Positions 25,519 through 34,560 of a stretch of DNA of 64,000 bases are shown here, one piece after another (the first letter of the stretch is position 1; every line of letters begins with the position of its first letter). Position numbers and translations under genes: made by a program. This DNA comes from Mesosutterella multiformis (GTDB lineage: Bacteria > Pseudomonadota > Gammaproteobacteria > Burkholderiales > Burkholderiaceae_F), in the NCBI RefSeq assembly GCF_003402575.1, contig NZ_BGZJ01000001.1:1856099-1920098 (forward strand), given 5' to 3'. Below the pieces are notes generated by a model, which searched no databases, was not told the DNA's origin, and saw only the letters and a program-made list of their open reading frames with translations.

Positions 25519-26625
25519 GGCGAATTATCACTTCAAGTGCAAAGCCTGAGAAAAGAATAGTGGCCCATAAAGCTTCCATAATAGAGATTGTCAAGATAAC
25601 TATAGAGGGAGCTCATGAGCCACTATTATCATCTTACTCTTCGGGACAGAGTATTTATTTCGGCTTTAACGATTTCAGGCAAATCCCTGTCTGAAATTGC
25701 ATGTGCGATTGGGAAAAATGTTTCTACGATCTCCCGCGAACTGAAGCGAAACAAGGCTGTATCGGCCCAGGATGGGGCTTCAGCTGCCTATGATCCCTGT
25801 GCCGCGCAGGCCCGATATCAGAGACAGAGAAAGCATTGCGGAAAGAGAAACATTCTGAAGTCTGACTCGTTGCTGACAAGGATTGTCTCAAATCTGCTGG
25901 TTAAGAAATTCTGGTCTCCGGAGCAGATTCAATACCGTCTCAGAAAGGAGCTGCCGAATCTAAGGATCAGCGCCACGACAATCTACCGAGGAATCAATTC
26001 TGGCTTTCTGGATCGCTTTGTGGATGGCCGAAAGATGTCCCGACACCTGCGACACCACGGTAAAACGCGTCACCGTAAAGGCATGACCGAGAGGCGAGGA
26101 AAGATCCAGATCACTCACAGCATTGAAGAGCGACCCCTGGAAGCTCAGAACAGATCTTGCCTGGGGGATTGGGAAGGCGATACCGTCATCGGAAAAAAGG
26201 GCGGAACCTGCCTCACGACTCTGGTCGATAGGAAGTCCGGCTTTCTCTGTGGCGGGAAAACCGCTTCCAAGACTGCGGCCGATGTGTCTGCCGTAATTGA
26301 GAAATCTCTGTCAGATAAGGATCTGCGTACGATTACCGTAGATCGCGGAAAAGAATTTTCCTGGGCTGAAAAACTGGAGAAAGATCTCAGAACCAAAGTG
26401 TATTTCTGCTTGCCTCATCATCCATGGGAGAAAGGAAGTAATGAAAATACAAACGGACTTCTTAGAGACTTTTTCCCAAAAGGAATGAGTATCGATAAAA
26501 TTTCTCAGGCAGAAGTTCAGAAACGGTTCAATGCTCTGAATTTCAGACCCAGAAAACGTCTCAATTGGAAGTGTCCGGCTGAAGTCTTTTATTCAGTAAC
26601 TTTGCACTTGATTTGATAATTCACC
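25519..26625 (+). mobile_element. IS30-family insertion sequence, intact copy
   Basis: Ends are 26-bp imperfect inverted repeats: left GGCGAATTATCACTTCAAGT, right reading inward GGTGAATTATCAAATCAAGT, both continuing GCAAAG. The flanks carry GA on each side (25517-25518 and 26626-26627), consistent with a 2-bp target duplication. Total 1107 bp with one transposase gene. Two damaged relatives lie at 46249-48704 and 50599-50717. Confidence 0.88.
25615..26616 (+). CDS. IS30-family transposase
   Basis: 333 residues, full length. It has an N-terminal helix-turn-helix (LTISGKSLSEIACAIGKNVSTISRELKRNK) and a second DNA-binding segment (FWSPEQIQYRLRKELP). The DDE core follows: LGDWEGDTVIG (first Asp), ITVDRGKEFSWAE (second Asp) and HPWEKGSNENTNGLLRDFFPKG (Glu). 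All catalytic residues are present, so this copy could be active. It starts at ATG after AGAGGGAGCTC. Confidence 0.93.
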   Translation: MSHYYHLTLRDRVFISALTISGKSLSEIACAIGKNVSTISRELKRNKAVSAQDGASAAYDPCAAQARYQRQRKHCGKRNILKSDSLLTRIVSNLLVKKFWSPEQIQYRLRKELPNLRISATTIYRGINSGFLDRFVDGRKMSRHLRHHGKTRHRKGMTERRGKIQITHSIEERPLEAQNRSCLGDWEGDTVIGKKGGTCLTTLVDRKSGFLCGGKTASKTAADVSAVIEKSLSDKDLRTITVDRGKEFSWAEKLEKDLRTKVYFCLPHHPWEKGSNENTNGLLRDFFPKGMSIDKISQAEVQKRFNALNFRPRKRLNWKCPAEVFYSVTLHLI

Positions 26626-27315
26626 GAATAAAACCGTGAACCGTTCCTCCTGACCGCCATACGAAACGCTCTGTGCCGCCTGCCGCAATATTGATACCTA
26701 TAAATAAATAGAGCTTTTACAGAAACCCGTAAATCCAAGACAGAAGCCTCCATCATGATGAATAAATTACGGCATTTCTTCCTGGAATCCCTATTTGGTG
26801 ATACATAAATATTTTTAAAAAGGCGTAATGTATGAATTGCAGAGAAAAGAAAAAGAAGAAACCCCGAGAGCATTTCTTCCTTCTTCTCTTCTCCGCGAAG
26901 CGGGTTTAGGAGCAGCCGGAAGCCGGTTCCGCTATTTTCCCGAAGTCCTTGCAGCGGAAGCATCACGGCGAATCCGGAGACACTGCTCCGGCATCTGTAG
27001 AAGCATGAGTGCGTACAGCCTCATCCCGTGACTCTCTCCTCGGAGATGAGGTCTTTTTCCCTCCTTCCCTGCAAGTTCTCCTCATGGAAGGAGGGATATT
27101 TCTTTTTCCCTCATTTGTCTCCCCGTTCACATTTCCCCCTCAGAAGCTTGGTCTTCAAAAAGACCCTCGGCCGGTTTTGAATCTGGCTCTCTCCTCTCTT
27201 ATTCTTCACACTGTTTTGACGCGCTTTGAACGGGGGTTTCACACGGCAGGGAACACACTTTAACTGTCTCCCTTTATCTGCTGCCGGACTTCCGTCCGTC
27301 GGCACTCTGAATCCC
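26626..27315. other. 690-bp region without a recognised gene
   Basis: It sits between the IS30 element and the first PAP2 gene. Short open frames on both strands have no family features and poor RBS. A hairpin CCTCATC/GATGAGG followed by GTCTTTTT at 27019-27058 could be a plus-strand terminator. It may be sequence displaced by the IS insertion. Confidence 0.45.
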
Positions 27316-28029
27316 GTGAAAAGACGTTTTCTTTCCGCTGCAGCCGAAGCGATTATTCCGGCTCTGCTGCTCGCGGCGCTCATCATCCTTCACCCGGTCT
27401 CCATTGACCTCGCGGTGGAGCGTTTCTTTGCGCCGGATGGAACGTTTCCGCTTCAGAACAGCGCAGCGCTGCTTTTCTTCCATAAATGGGCAAAACTGCT
27501 CACGGTGTTCGTAGCTTTGGGAGTTATCGCGATCGCGGTAAAAGACCGTGCCAAGATCTCCCCCCGGATTTCTGTCACTGAAGCGGGCTATCTTATTACC
27601 GCAATACTCGTCTGCGTCGGGACAGTCTCAGTGCTGAAAGATATGACCGGGGTCTACTGCCCGGTTTCCACGACGTTCTTCGGCGGTACGCATCCGATTC
27701 TTGCCCCTCACTTTGGATTCAGCCTTTCAGCCCCTGGCAACTGCTGGCCCGGAGGCTTTGCCGGAACCGGTTTCAGCCTGATCCCCTTCTGGTTTGCTTT
27801 CAGACGTCGCCGTCCGACCCTTGCCCGCGCCGGTCTCTTTTTCGCTATCCTCTTCGGAACGGTCTGCGGTGTCATTCAGATGATGCGGGGATACCACTTC
27901 CCGAGCCACAATGTGGCGACGTTCCTTCTTGACTGGAGTCTCTCCGCTCTGGTCTACCTCGCGTTTCTCGCGTCTTCGTTAAAGCGCAGCCATGCGGCTC
28001 GCTTCATTCGGATTCCTCAGAAAGCCTGA
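27316..28029 (+). CDS. PAP2-family membrane phosphatase, divergent active site
   Basis: About 237 residues from the GTG at 27316 (KRRFLSAAAEAI); a longer frame begins at 27226 but its extra segment is not family-like. Five to six membrane segments are predicted. Conserved blocks are KDMTGVYCP, CWPGGFAGTGFSL and RGYHFPSHNVATFLLDW. In PAP2 lipid phosphatases of this type the middle block reads PxGHxS; here the His is Phe, while the last His (PSHN) is kept. Activity may be altered or lost. The second PAP2 gene follows 74 bases downstream. Possible substrates are undecaprenyl or lipid A phosphates. Confidence 0.75.
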   Translation: MKRRFLSAAAEAIIPALLLAALIILHPVSIDLAVERFFAPDGTFPLQNSAALLFFHKWAKLLTVFVALGVIAIAVKDRAKISPRISVTEAGYLITAILVCVGTVSVLKDMTGVYCPVSTTFFGGTHPILAPHFGFSLSAPGNCWPGGFAGTGFSLIPFWFAFRRRRPTLARAGLFFAILFGTVCGVIQMMRGYHFPSHNVATFLLDWSLSALVYLAFLASSLKRSHAARFIRIPQKA

Positions 28030-28103
28030 ACGCTGATCCGGTTCGAAAATTAATAAGAGGGACGGTTTCCCAGAAACCGCCCCCGGAAGAGGTTTGCTTC
28101 AAA

Positions 28104-28667
28104 ATGTCGGAAATGTCTTTTCTCCTCTCACTCCAGGCGCTTCATGGAACATTTTTTGATTCCATCATGATGGCGGCGACCCGGGTCGGGAACGCGGGAG
28201 AAATCTGGATCGCGCTCGCCGCGGTGCTTTTATGCTCAAAAAAGACCCGCCCGGTAAGCATCGCGATCATCGTCAGTCTGTTCGCGGATCTTTTTATTTC
28301 AAACGGCCTTCTGAAGTTTCTTTTTGCCCGTCCGAGACCCTGCGCCATTGAGACAGGGGTCTCTATGCTGCAGGCGTGCCCGCCTTCTTTCTCATTTCCT
28401 TCCGGTCACACGGCGGTGTCATTCACGGTGCTCGGCGTTCTGCTCGCAAGCAGGGAATTCAAAATTGCTCTCGCGGCGCTTCCCGTCGCGCTTCTGATCG
28501 CCTTTTCGCGGCTCTGGCTTTTTGCCCATTTCCCGACAGACGTTCTGGGGGGTGTTGCCGTGGGACTCGTGATTGGATATGGCACCTGGCATCTCCTTCT
28601 CCTGATCCCCGCATTCAAGCGGCTCTGGAACCGATCGAACAGAGAGGAAGCACTGACACAAGCCTGA
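28104..28667 (+). CDS. PAP2-family phosphatase
   Basis: 187 residues with all three PAP2 motifs: KFLFARPRP, FPSGHTAVSF and SRLWLFAHFPTDVLGG. Around five membrane helices. Likely an inner-membrane phosphatase acting on undecaprenyl pyrophosphate or phosphatidylglycerophosphate (PgpB/BcrC-like). It follows another PAP2 gene and may be co-transcribed. Full-length for this class. Confidence 0.87.
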   Translation: MSEMSFLLSLQALHGTFFDSIMMAATRVGNAGEIWIALAAVLLCSKKTRPVSIAIIVSLFADLFISNGLLKFLFARPRPCAIETGVSMLQACPPSFSFPSGHTAVSFTVLGVLLASREFKIALAALPVALLIAFSRLWLFAHFPTDVLGGVAVGLVIGYGTWHLLLLIPAFKRLWNRSNREEALTQA

Positions 28668-28669
28668 AT

Positions 28670-28711
28670 AAAACAGCGCCCCGAAAAATCACTAACGGGA
28701 CGCTGTTTTTA
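28670..28711. terminator. Bidirectional terminator
   Basis: AAAACAGCG/CGCTGTTTT stem extended by a GGGACG-type match; T-run on both strands. It lies between convergent PAP2 and iadA genes. Confidence 0.8.
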
Positions 28712-28732
28712 TCGGAAGCTCGGGATAACCAA

Positions 28733-29884
28733 TTATTCTTCAAAAGTACCGCGAACAATAATTTCGCGATTCCGCATCATCTGACGCCCCTTGGCAAAAA
28801 CATCCGTAAGTTCAAGATTGTCATCAAAAAGCAATGCATCTGCCGTTGCTCCATCGGCCACCCGACCTTGCGTAGATAGCCCATGCGAATCCGCAACATT
28901 TTTGGTGATAAAGGGAAGAACATCCTCGAGCTTCTGCCCCTTTTCCCTGACAAGCTTCTGAATAGTTTCAAGATTACATTCAATCCCGCAGACAGCCAGC
29001 CCTACCATTTCCCCCTTGTCATTGAAACGAGGTTTGGAGCCATGACCGTCTGAGCTCATCGTAATGCGGGCAGGGTCAACCCCTTCGCCAACCGCTTCAA
29101 TAAAGGCATCAGCCGGGGAGTCGAAGCAGCAGGATCCGCCTGTTGTGATATCGATATAGCCGCCTGCTTTGGCAAACTGCACAGCGGAATCAAACACATA
29201 CTTTGCCCTTGCGCAATGAGTCGGGCGAATATGGCGAATCGGGAAACCGCGGTCCACTATTTCCTTAAACATTTCAAATTCGCCATGAAGATTTCCGGAA
29301 TGAACATGCAATACACCGATTTTTCCGGAAATCATGCCGGCAAGACGAATGTCAGCCAGTAGCTGAATAACCTGATCAACTGTCGGGAAGGATGAGCGGT
29401 GATCGCCAAGCGCAATCTTGACTCCCAGACACTCCGGAACCATAAAGATATCTTTTGCGGCCTCACCGCTCATCGTGGTCGGAGGAAAGCGGTAATTGCT
29501 CGTATACATCCATGTGGACACCCCTTCTGCGGCCAGCGCACGAATTTTGGCAAGCAGATTTTCAATTGAGCGGGTAATAAAGTCTGTCCCTGATACCCCA
29601 ACAAGAGAAGTGGTTCCACAGGCAACCAATTCCGAAAGCACCAGTTCCGGTGTTCTGGACACGGGACCGCCTTCTCCGCCGCCTCCCGTGACGTGAATAT
29701 GCTGATCAAAGAATCCAGGCGTCAGCAGTTTCCCTGCTGCATCAATTGTTTCCAGTCCAGGCATTACTACGTTGAGATCTTTCCCAACCGCAGCAAAACG
29801 GCCATTCACCATCAGAACGTCCTGAACCCCCAGACGTTCCGGCGCATATACCTCGGCGTTTCTAATCAGAACTGCATTCATCAT
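28733..29884 (-). CDS. iadA: Isoaspartyl dipeptidase (beta-aspartyl-peptidase)
   Basis: 383 residues, amidohydrolase superfamily. DQHIHVTGGGGEGG (metal His pair near residues 62 and 64, then the IadA-type Gly-rich loop), GVKIALGDHRSS with the probable carboxylated Lys, VLHVHSGNL, PTHCAR and TMSSDGHGSKP (metal Asp) are all visible. It hydrolyses beta-aspartyl dipeptides released from damaged protein, giving aspartate. AGGAG lies 7 bases before the second ATG, so translation may start at 29881. It is 66 bases downstream of dcuC in the same orientation, a likely operon. Confidence 0.92.
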   Translation of the reverse strand: MMNAVLIRNAEVYAPERLGVQDVLMVNGRFAAVGKDLNVVMPGLETIDAAGKLLTPGFFDQHIHVTGGGGEGGPVSRTPELVLSELVACGTTSLVGVSGTDFITRSIENLLAKIRALAAEGVSTWMYTSNYRFPPTTMSGEAAKDIFMVPECLGVKIALGDHRSSFPTVDQVIQLLADIRLAGMISGKIGVLHVHSGNLHGEFEMFKEIVDRGFPIRHIRPTHCARAKYVFDSAVQFAKAGGYIDITTGGSCCFDSPADAFIEAVGEGVDPARITMSSDGHGSKPRFNDKGEMVGLAVCGIECNLETIQKLVREKGQKLEDVLPFITKNVADSHGLSTQGRVADGATADALLFDDNLELTDVFAKGRQMMRNREIIVRGTFEE

Positions 29885-29950
29885 TTGACTCCTGTCAGAA
29901 AGAGAATGGGATCAGGCTGCCGGAATTTTTTACGGCAGCCCGGGTTCCGT

Positions 29951-31318
29951 TCAGAGGAAGGCGGCTGAAGCCGCAATGTTTGTAATCAGGGCAAGCACCA
30001 TCACCGGAATCGTGCGGCGCACGAGCTGGAACGGTGTAATGCCAGCGATCGATGACACGGCAATGGTGACACCCGCAATCGGGCACATCGTACGGGCAAT
30101 ACCCGCCGACAGCTGTACAGGAACGGCAAGCACAGCCGCGCTCATGCCGACAGAAGACGCTGCCTGAGGAAGAAGCGGCGAAAATGCAAAGAACGCTGCA
30201 TTTCCTGAGCCTGTGACCAGAGTCGCAAGGACCATAATGGCAATCATGATGAAGAGCATCACCCAGACACCTGCCGATTCCATTGATGCGGCGGCGTTGA
30301 TCATCGTCGTGATACCGCCGACCTTTGTCATACCAAAAGCGAAGAGTTCAGCGCAGCAAATAAGGGCCACAGTTGATGTAAATACTTTGCCCATCCCTTC
30401 ATATACAGCCTTTGTCCTTCCAATCGAATCCTTCACACCCCGGGTTGTGATGAGGTCAACTACGAAAGACACAAGAATGGAAATAATGATGGCGGTCTGA
30501 AGCGAGAGTTTCACAGGCTGATAGACCATCGGGCTGAAAATAATCAGAAGAACAAGGGGCAGCATCGGAAGGATTGAATACCAGACAGGACCTGCTCCTT
30601 CAAATGCCTTTGCTACATCTTCCTGAGTCCCGGCTCCGCTTGTTTCAATACCATCCTTCTTATCAAACCAACGCTGAATAAAGAAATGTCCGATTGCTAC
30701 TACAGCGATCACGCAGAGTGCAACCGGAATCTGATTCTGGACAAAATAGGTAACGACGTCTGTGTTAAGGAGATCTGCCGCCCGCATCGCATTTGAGGAT
30801 GACGGTCCAAGGTCAAGACAGCAGGTCGAACCAATCACCGCAGCCGCGGAAGTCTTAGAAACCCCCAGCGCGACAAGCAGCGGGAAAATCGAAGCCATCA
30901 GCAGCAATCCAAGACCGACTGCGCTGTTAATGAAGAGTGCCATAAACTGACCAACGATATAGGTCACGGCAAGAAGCAGATAAGGCGAGCGGATCGCTGA
31001 TAGCGGCTTCACACAAAGCTTCACGAGAGCCTTGGATGCCCCGATCTTATCCATGTAATACGAGAAACCTGCAATCCACATGATGTTGAGACCCAGACCG
31101 GGGAGGCGTGTCTTCATACGATCAGTGAAGGCCTGCGCAAAATCAAATCCAAGGAAATGAGTGGATGCCTTTGCCGGCACCGGATCAACTCCAAAACACG
31201 CAGCAACTGCAAGGAATAAAAGACCTGCAATCAAAAGAACGGTTGGAGGGTAATAGTTTTTGAAAATACACCACGCGACCGCCGCAATCACTGCGAGCGT
31301 TATGACGACACCTAGCAT
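29951..31318 (-). CDS. dcuC: Anaerobic C4-dicarboxylate transporter, DcuC family
   Basis: 455 residues, about 12 membrane segments. VVITLAVIAAVAWCIFKNYYPPTVLLIAGL, GLGLNIMWIAGFSYYMDKIGAS, GSTCCLDLGPSSSNAMRAADL and TGSGNAAFFAFSPLLPQ match DcuC. It exchanges fumarate, aspartate and succinate under anaerobiosis. RBS AAGGAG lies 7 bases before the ATG. Coupled with iadA it suggests that aspartate from isoaspartyl peptides joins fumarate respiration or is exported. Confidence 0.88.
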   Translation of the reverse strand: MLGVVITLAVIAAVAWCIFKNYYPPTVLLIAGLLFLAVAACFGVDPVPAKASTHFLGFDFAQAFTDRMKTRLPGLGLNIMWIAGFSYYMDKIGASKALVKLCVKPLSAIRSPYLLLAVTYIVGQFMALFINSAVGLGLLLMASIFPLLVALGVSKTSAAAVIGSTCCLDLGPSSSNAMRAADLLNTDVVTYFVQNQIPVALCVIAVVAIGHFFIQRWFDKKDGIETSGAGTQEDVAKAFEGAGPVWYSILPMLPLVLLIIFSPMVYQPVKLSLQTAIIISILVSFVVDLITTRGVKDSIGRTKAVYEGMGKVFTSTVALICCAELFAFGMTKVGGITTMINAAASMESAGVWVMLFIMIAIMVLATLVTGSGNAAFFAFSPLLPQAASSVGMSAAVLAVPVQLSAGIARTMCPIAGVTIAVSSIAGITPFQLVRRTIPVMVLALITNIAASAAFL

Positions 31319-31521
31319 GCTTCATCTCCTTTGTGGTTGATGCATAACTCTTGAGGCACAGACCCTGATGCCCGTTTTCTTCTGCCATCCTGGTGGTTAG
31401 GGAACAGAAGATTAGGTTTATCCTGACGGACAACCTCGCGGAGGCGTGAGCTGAATTGAATTCTTCAGCATTTTTTAGAGATGACGTTATATGCACGCCT
31501 CAGCGTAATACCGCTTAAAGT

Positions 31522-32649
31522 CTACTCCCAATTATTGATTCGGTGCCAGACTTCCGTAGCCTCTCCGTGATCGACGATGTGATAGCGGTCGAAAGCCGCC
31601 GCCGTCGGGCAAGCGTGATTTGGGAGAATGCGAAGACGCGTATCCAAAGGGAAATCCGATTCTGAAATCGGTTTCCCGTCACGCCGGGCAATGATCCCGT
31701 GCTCCTGGTTCGCGGACGCCACCCAAAGCTCAGGGATCAGGTTCCCATTGATATCGCAGACCGCTCCGTAACCCCAGTCAACCGCCTGAGAAGCCGTGCC
31801 GCGGTCCCGGCTCATCGCGAGCCACCCGCCATCCGTAATCAGCCAGCCCTTCTCCTGCTGCCGGCCAATGACAGAGACCAGCACGGACTCAGCGATGTCC
31901 CCGATCTCGCAAACTCCCACACCATGCATAAAGAGATCAAAGATGGTCCCGACGCCGCTTCGATATTCCGTGACACCAGGAGCCTTTTCCGCGGCGCAGA
32001 GTGTCGGGGTGGAACCGACACTCACGATTTCAATCGGGAAACCGGCAGCGCGAAGGTCATCCGCGACTCGGGTAATTGCAGTCACTTCATTCTCGGCCGC
32101 GGCCTTCAGCTCGGCGTCCCCGTGCGCCGAATAGCTGCCGCCCGCGTGTGTCAGGACGCCGACAAGCGCCGCGCCATCTTTCAGATGTCGGGCTACCTCA
32201 AGAATTTCAGGGCTTCCCGGTTTCAGGCCGGAACGATGTCCATCGCAGTCAATTTCAATCAGTACCCGAAAACTGGTGCCAGCTGTCCGCGCATAGCGGC
32301 TCACGGCATCGGCCGCCTCAACGCTGTCGAGAATGATCTTGCAGTCAGCCCCAGACTTATTAATCCGATCAACGCGGGGCAGTTTATGCGGGGCGATTCC
32401 GACCGCGTAAATCAGATCTGTGATTCCGTTGGAGGCAAAAAATTCCGCCTCTTTCAGGGTGGAAACTGTGGCGGGACCAGTCGGGTCCTCAATCTGGAGA
32501 CGGGCAATTTCCAGACACTTATGCGTTTTCAGATGCGGACGCCAATGCACACCGAGCTTCGCGCAGGATGCTTTGGCTCGGGCAATATTCCGGATAAGTT
32601 TGTCGCGATCAATCAAAAGCGACGGTGTATCGAGCTCGGTGAGCTTCAT
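31522..32649 (-). CDS. D-serine dehydratase-like / D-threonine aldolase-family PLP enzyme
   Basis: 375 residues, alanine-racemase-type TIM barrel. LDTPSLLIDRDKLIRNI then HWRPHLKTHKC holds the PLP lysine near residues 41-44. GVLTHAGGSY, VSVGSTPT and a C-terminal LPNHACPTAA, whose His and Cys bind zinc in this DSD1-type family, follow. It probably cleaves or deaminates a beta-hydroxy D-amino acid. It lies upstream of dcuC-iadA on the same strand with a 200-bp gap, so it may belong to the same amino-acid catabolic set. Confidence 0.85.
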   Translation of the reverse strand: MKLTELDTPSLLIDRDKLIRNIARAKASCAKLGVHWRPHLKTHKCLEIARLQIEDPTGPATVSTLKEAEFFASNGITDLIYAVGIAPHKLPRVDRINKSGADCKIILDSVEAADAVSRYARTAGTSFRVLIEIDCDGHRSGLKPGSPEILEVARHLKDGAALVGVLTHAGGSYSAHGDAELKAAAENEVTAITRVADDLRAAGFPIEIVSVGSTPTLCAAEKAPGVTEYRSGVGTIFDLFMHGVGVCEIGDIAESVLVSVIGRQQEKGWLITDGGWLAMSRDRGTASQAVDWGYGAVCDINGNLIPELWVASANQEHGIIARRDGKPISESDFPLDTRLRILPNHACPTAAAFDRYHIVDHGEATEVWHRINNWE

Positions 32650-32838
32650 AGGCGTGGCCTCGAGGAAGAAAAAGAAAATTTATTTTTTATTCTCCCCCAC
32701 CCCCGATAGTCTGAATCACGCATAAAATCAAAAGAGTTTTGAGAAAAAATCAAAGATAAGAAACAGGAAGACCGATTTTCCAACCCTATTCCTGCCTTCT
32801 CTTTTCGGTTTTTTCAGATTTTTTAGGACTGAAAATTC

Positions 32839-33594
32839 ATGAAACGCGTGTTGCTGCTCCTTCCCGCTCTGATTTTTGCCGCTTCGGCCGCGTCTGCTGC
32901 TGACGCTCCCCGCGGGAACACCCAGTTTGAAAGCTTTTCCCAGGTGAAGAAGATTCTGCTCAATCAGGTCTTCAACGATCACCGTACGACGATTTACTGC
33001 GGCGCGTCTTTCACGCCGGATAAGCAGGTCATTCTGCCGAAGGGATTCATCGCGGCCAAATCCCCGAAACGCGCAAACCGAATTGAATGGGAACATATTC
33101 TGCCGGCGGAAAACTTCGGAAGGGCCTTCACGGAATGGCGGGAAGGCGCGCCGGAATGCGTAAAAGGAAACGGTAAGCCTTATAAGGGCCGTGCCTGCGC
33201 AAACCGCGCGAGCGCGGAGTACCGCCTGATGCAGGCGGATATGTATAACCTCTACCCCGCAATCGGCTCCGTCAATGCCGCGCGGCAGAACTACGACTAC
33301 ACGCAGTTCGCGAAAGGGACCCCGAACACCTTCGGTACGTGCCCTATGAAGATTGAGGACCGGAAGGCGGAACCGCCGGACGCCGTGAAGGGGCTCGTCG
33401 CCCGCACGTATAAGTACATGGAGTGGGCCTACTCGAAGTACCGGATGAGTAACCAGACCCGTCAGCTGATGAACGCCTGGGATAAGACGTTCCCGGCAAC
33501 AGCCTGGGAGTGTGAGAGGGCGAGCCGCATCGCGGCGATTCAGGGGAATGTGAATCCCTTCACGCAGGCAGCGTGCAGAAAGCCCGCAAAATAA
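32839..33594 (+). CDS. Exported endonuclease I (EndA/NucM family)
   Basis: 251 residues with a signal peptide (MKRVLLLLPALIFAASAASA). Core motifs are ANRIEWEHILPAENFGRAF (catalytic His), RAYRLMQADMYNLYP-like ASAEYRLMQADMYNLYPAIGSVNAAR, and Cys pairs for disulphides. This matches periplasmic or secreted endonuclease I, which degrades DNA without sequence preference. Start follows an AGGACTGAAAATTC RBS region. Confidence 0.9.
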   Translation: MKRVLLLLPALIFAASAASAADAPRGNTQFESFSQVKKILLNQVFNDHRTTIYCGASFTPDKQVILPKGFIAAKSPKRANRIEWEHILPAENFGRAFTEWREGAPECVKGNGKPYKGRACANRASAEYRLMQADMYNLYPAIGSVNAARQNYDYTQFAKGTPNTFGTCPMKIEDRKAEPPDAVKGLVARTYKYMEWAYSKYRMSNQTRQLMNAWDKTFPATAWECERASRIAAIQGNVNPFTQAACRKPAK

Positions 33595-33612
33595 ACATTA
33601 CTTGTCACGGCT

Positions 33613-33636
33613 TTCCGGAGTGCCACACCTCCGGAA
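33613..33636 (+). terminator. Hairpin after the endonuclease gene
   Basis: TTCCGGAG and CTCCGGAA form an 8-bp stem in the 66-base gap before the LysR gene. There is no clear T-run, so termination is uncertain. Confidence 0.45.
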
Positions 33637-33660
33637 GGTCTCTTCCAGGAGGGTTTCGGT

Positions 33661-34560
33661 TTGAGCCGGGCAACTGATCTTGAACTCTTCTCCGCAATCG
33701 CGAAAAGCGGAAGTCTTTCTGAGGCAGCGCGCCGTCTCGGACTGACCGCCGGCGCTGTGTCACGCCGGCTCGCCGCGATGGAAACCCGGTTAGGCTGCCC
33801 CCTGGTGCTCCGCAATACTCGCGGGATGGCGCTTACCGGGGAAGGAAAGCGGTTTCTCGCGGGCGCGGACGACATTCTGGAACGGATTGCCGCTCTTGAA
33901 GACGCTGTGACGTCAGCGCGAGGCACTCTGAAAGGAAAGCTTCACATCAACTGCAGCTGGGGGTTCGGGGAACGGGTTCTCAGCCTCGCGGCAGCGGAAT
34001 TTGCCGCCGCGAATCCTGAAATCGAACTCACCCTCCTCCTCTCCGATCCTCCTCTCGATCCGGTACAGTCCGGGCTCGATCTGGTCATTCATATCGGAGA
34101 GCTCCCCGAGAGCCGTTTTCACGCCAAGCGCCTCTTCCGGAATGACCGTATCCTTTGCGCGTCTCCCTCCCTGCTTCAGAAAACCGGAAGCTCCGTCACA
34201 TCACCTGCGGATCTCGCGAAGCTCCCTGCCATTTCAATCGATGAGGACCGCCTACCCGGAAACATCTGGGAGCTGAAAGGAAAAAACGGCGCTGTCCGAA
34301 TCCGCTTTCATTCATCACTCCGCACAAATTCAAGTGAAACCGCAACCCGATGGGCTGAGGCTGGTCTCGGCGTTATTCTGAGAAGCCGCTGGGCGGTGTC
34401 TGACGCCCTTCAGTCCGGGAAACTGACGCAGATCCTGCCGGATCTCACAATGCCGAGTTCTGGTTACGCGTATTACGCCGGAAACCGCCTCGCCTCCCCG
34501 GCCCGGTCTTTTCTTCGCTTTCTGGTTCCCTGGCTTAAGCAGAGAGGAATCGCCTCATGA
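33661..34560 (+). CDS. LysR-family transcriptional regulator
   Basis: 299 residues from a TTG start supported by AGGAGG 8 bases upstream. SRATDLELFSAIAKSGSLSEAARRLGLTAGAVSRRLAAMETRLGCPLVLRNTRG is the LysR helix-turn-helix. GKLHINCSWGFGERVL starts the effector domain, and LDLVIHIGELPES is typical of the CrgA-like subgroup. Its stop overlaps the start of the pseudouridine synthase gene (ATGA), so the two are translationally coupled. Confidence 0.88.
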   Translation: MSRATDLELFSAIAKSGSLSEAARRLGLTAGAVSRRLAAMETRLGCPLVLRNTRGMALTGEGKRFLAGADDILERIAALEDAVTSARGTLKGKLHINCSWGFGERVLSLAAAEFAAANPEIELTLLLSDPPLDPVQSGLDLVIHIGELPESRFHAKRLFRNDRILCASPSLLQKTGSSVTSPADLAKLPAISIDEDRLPGNIWELKGKNGAVRIRFHSSLRTNSSETATRWAEAGLGVILRSRWAVSDALQSGKLTQILPDLTMPSSGYAYYAGNRLASPARSFLRFLVPWLKQRGIAS

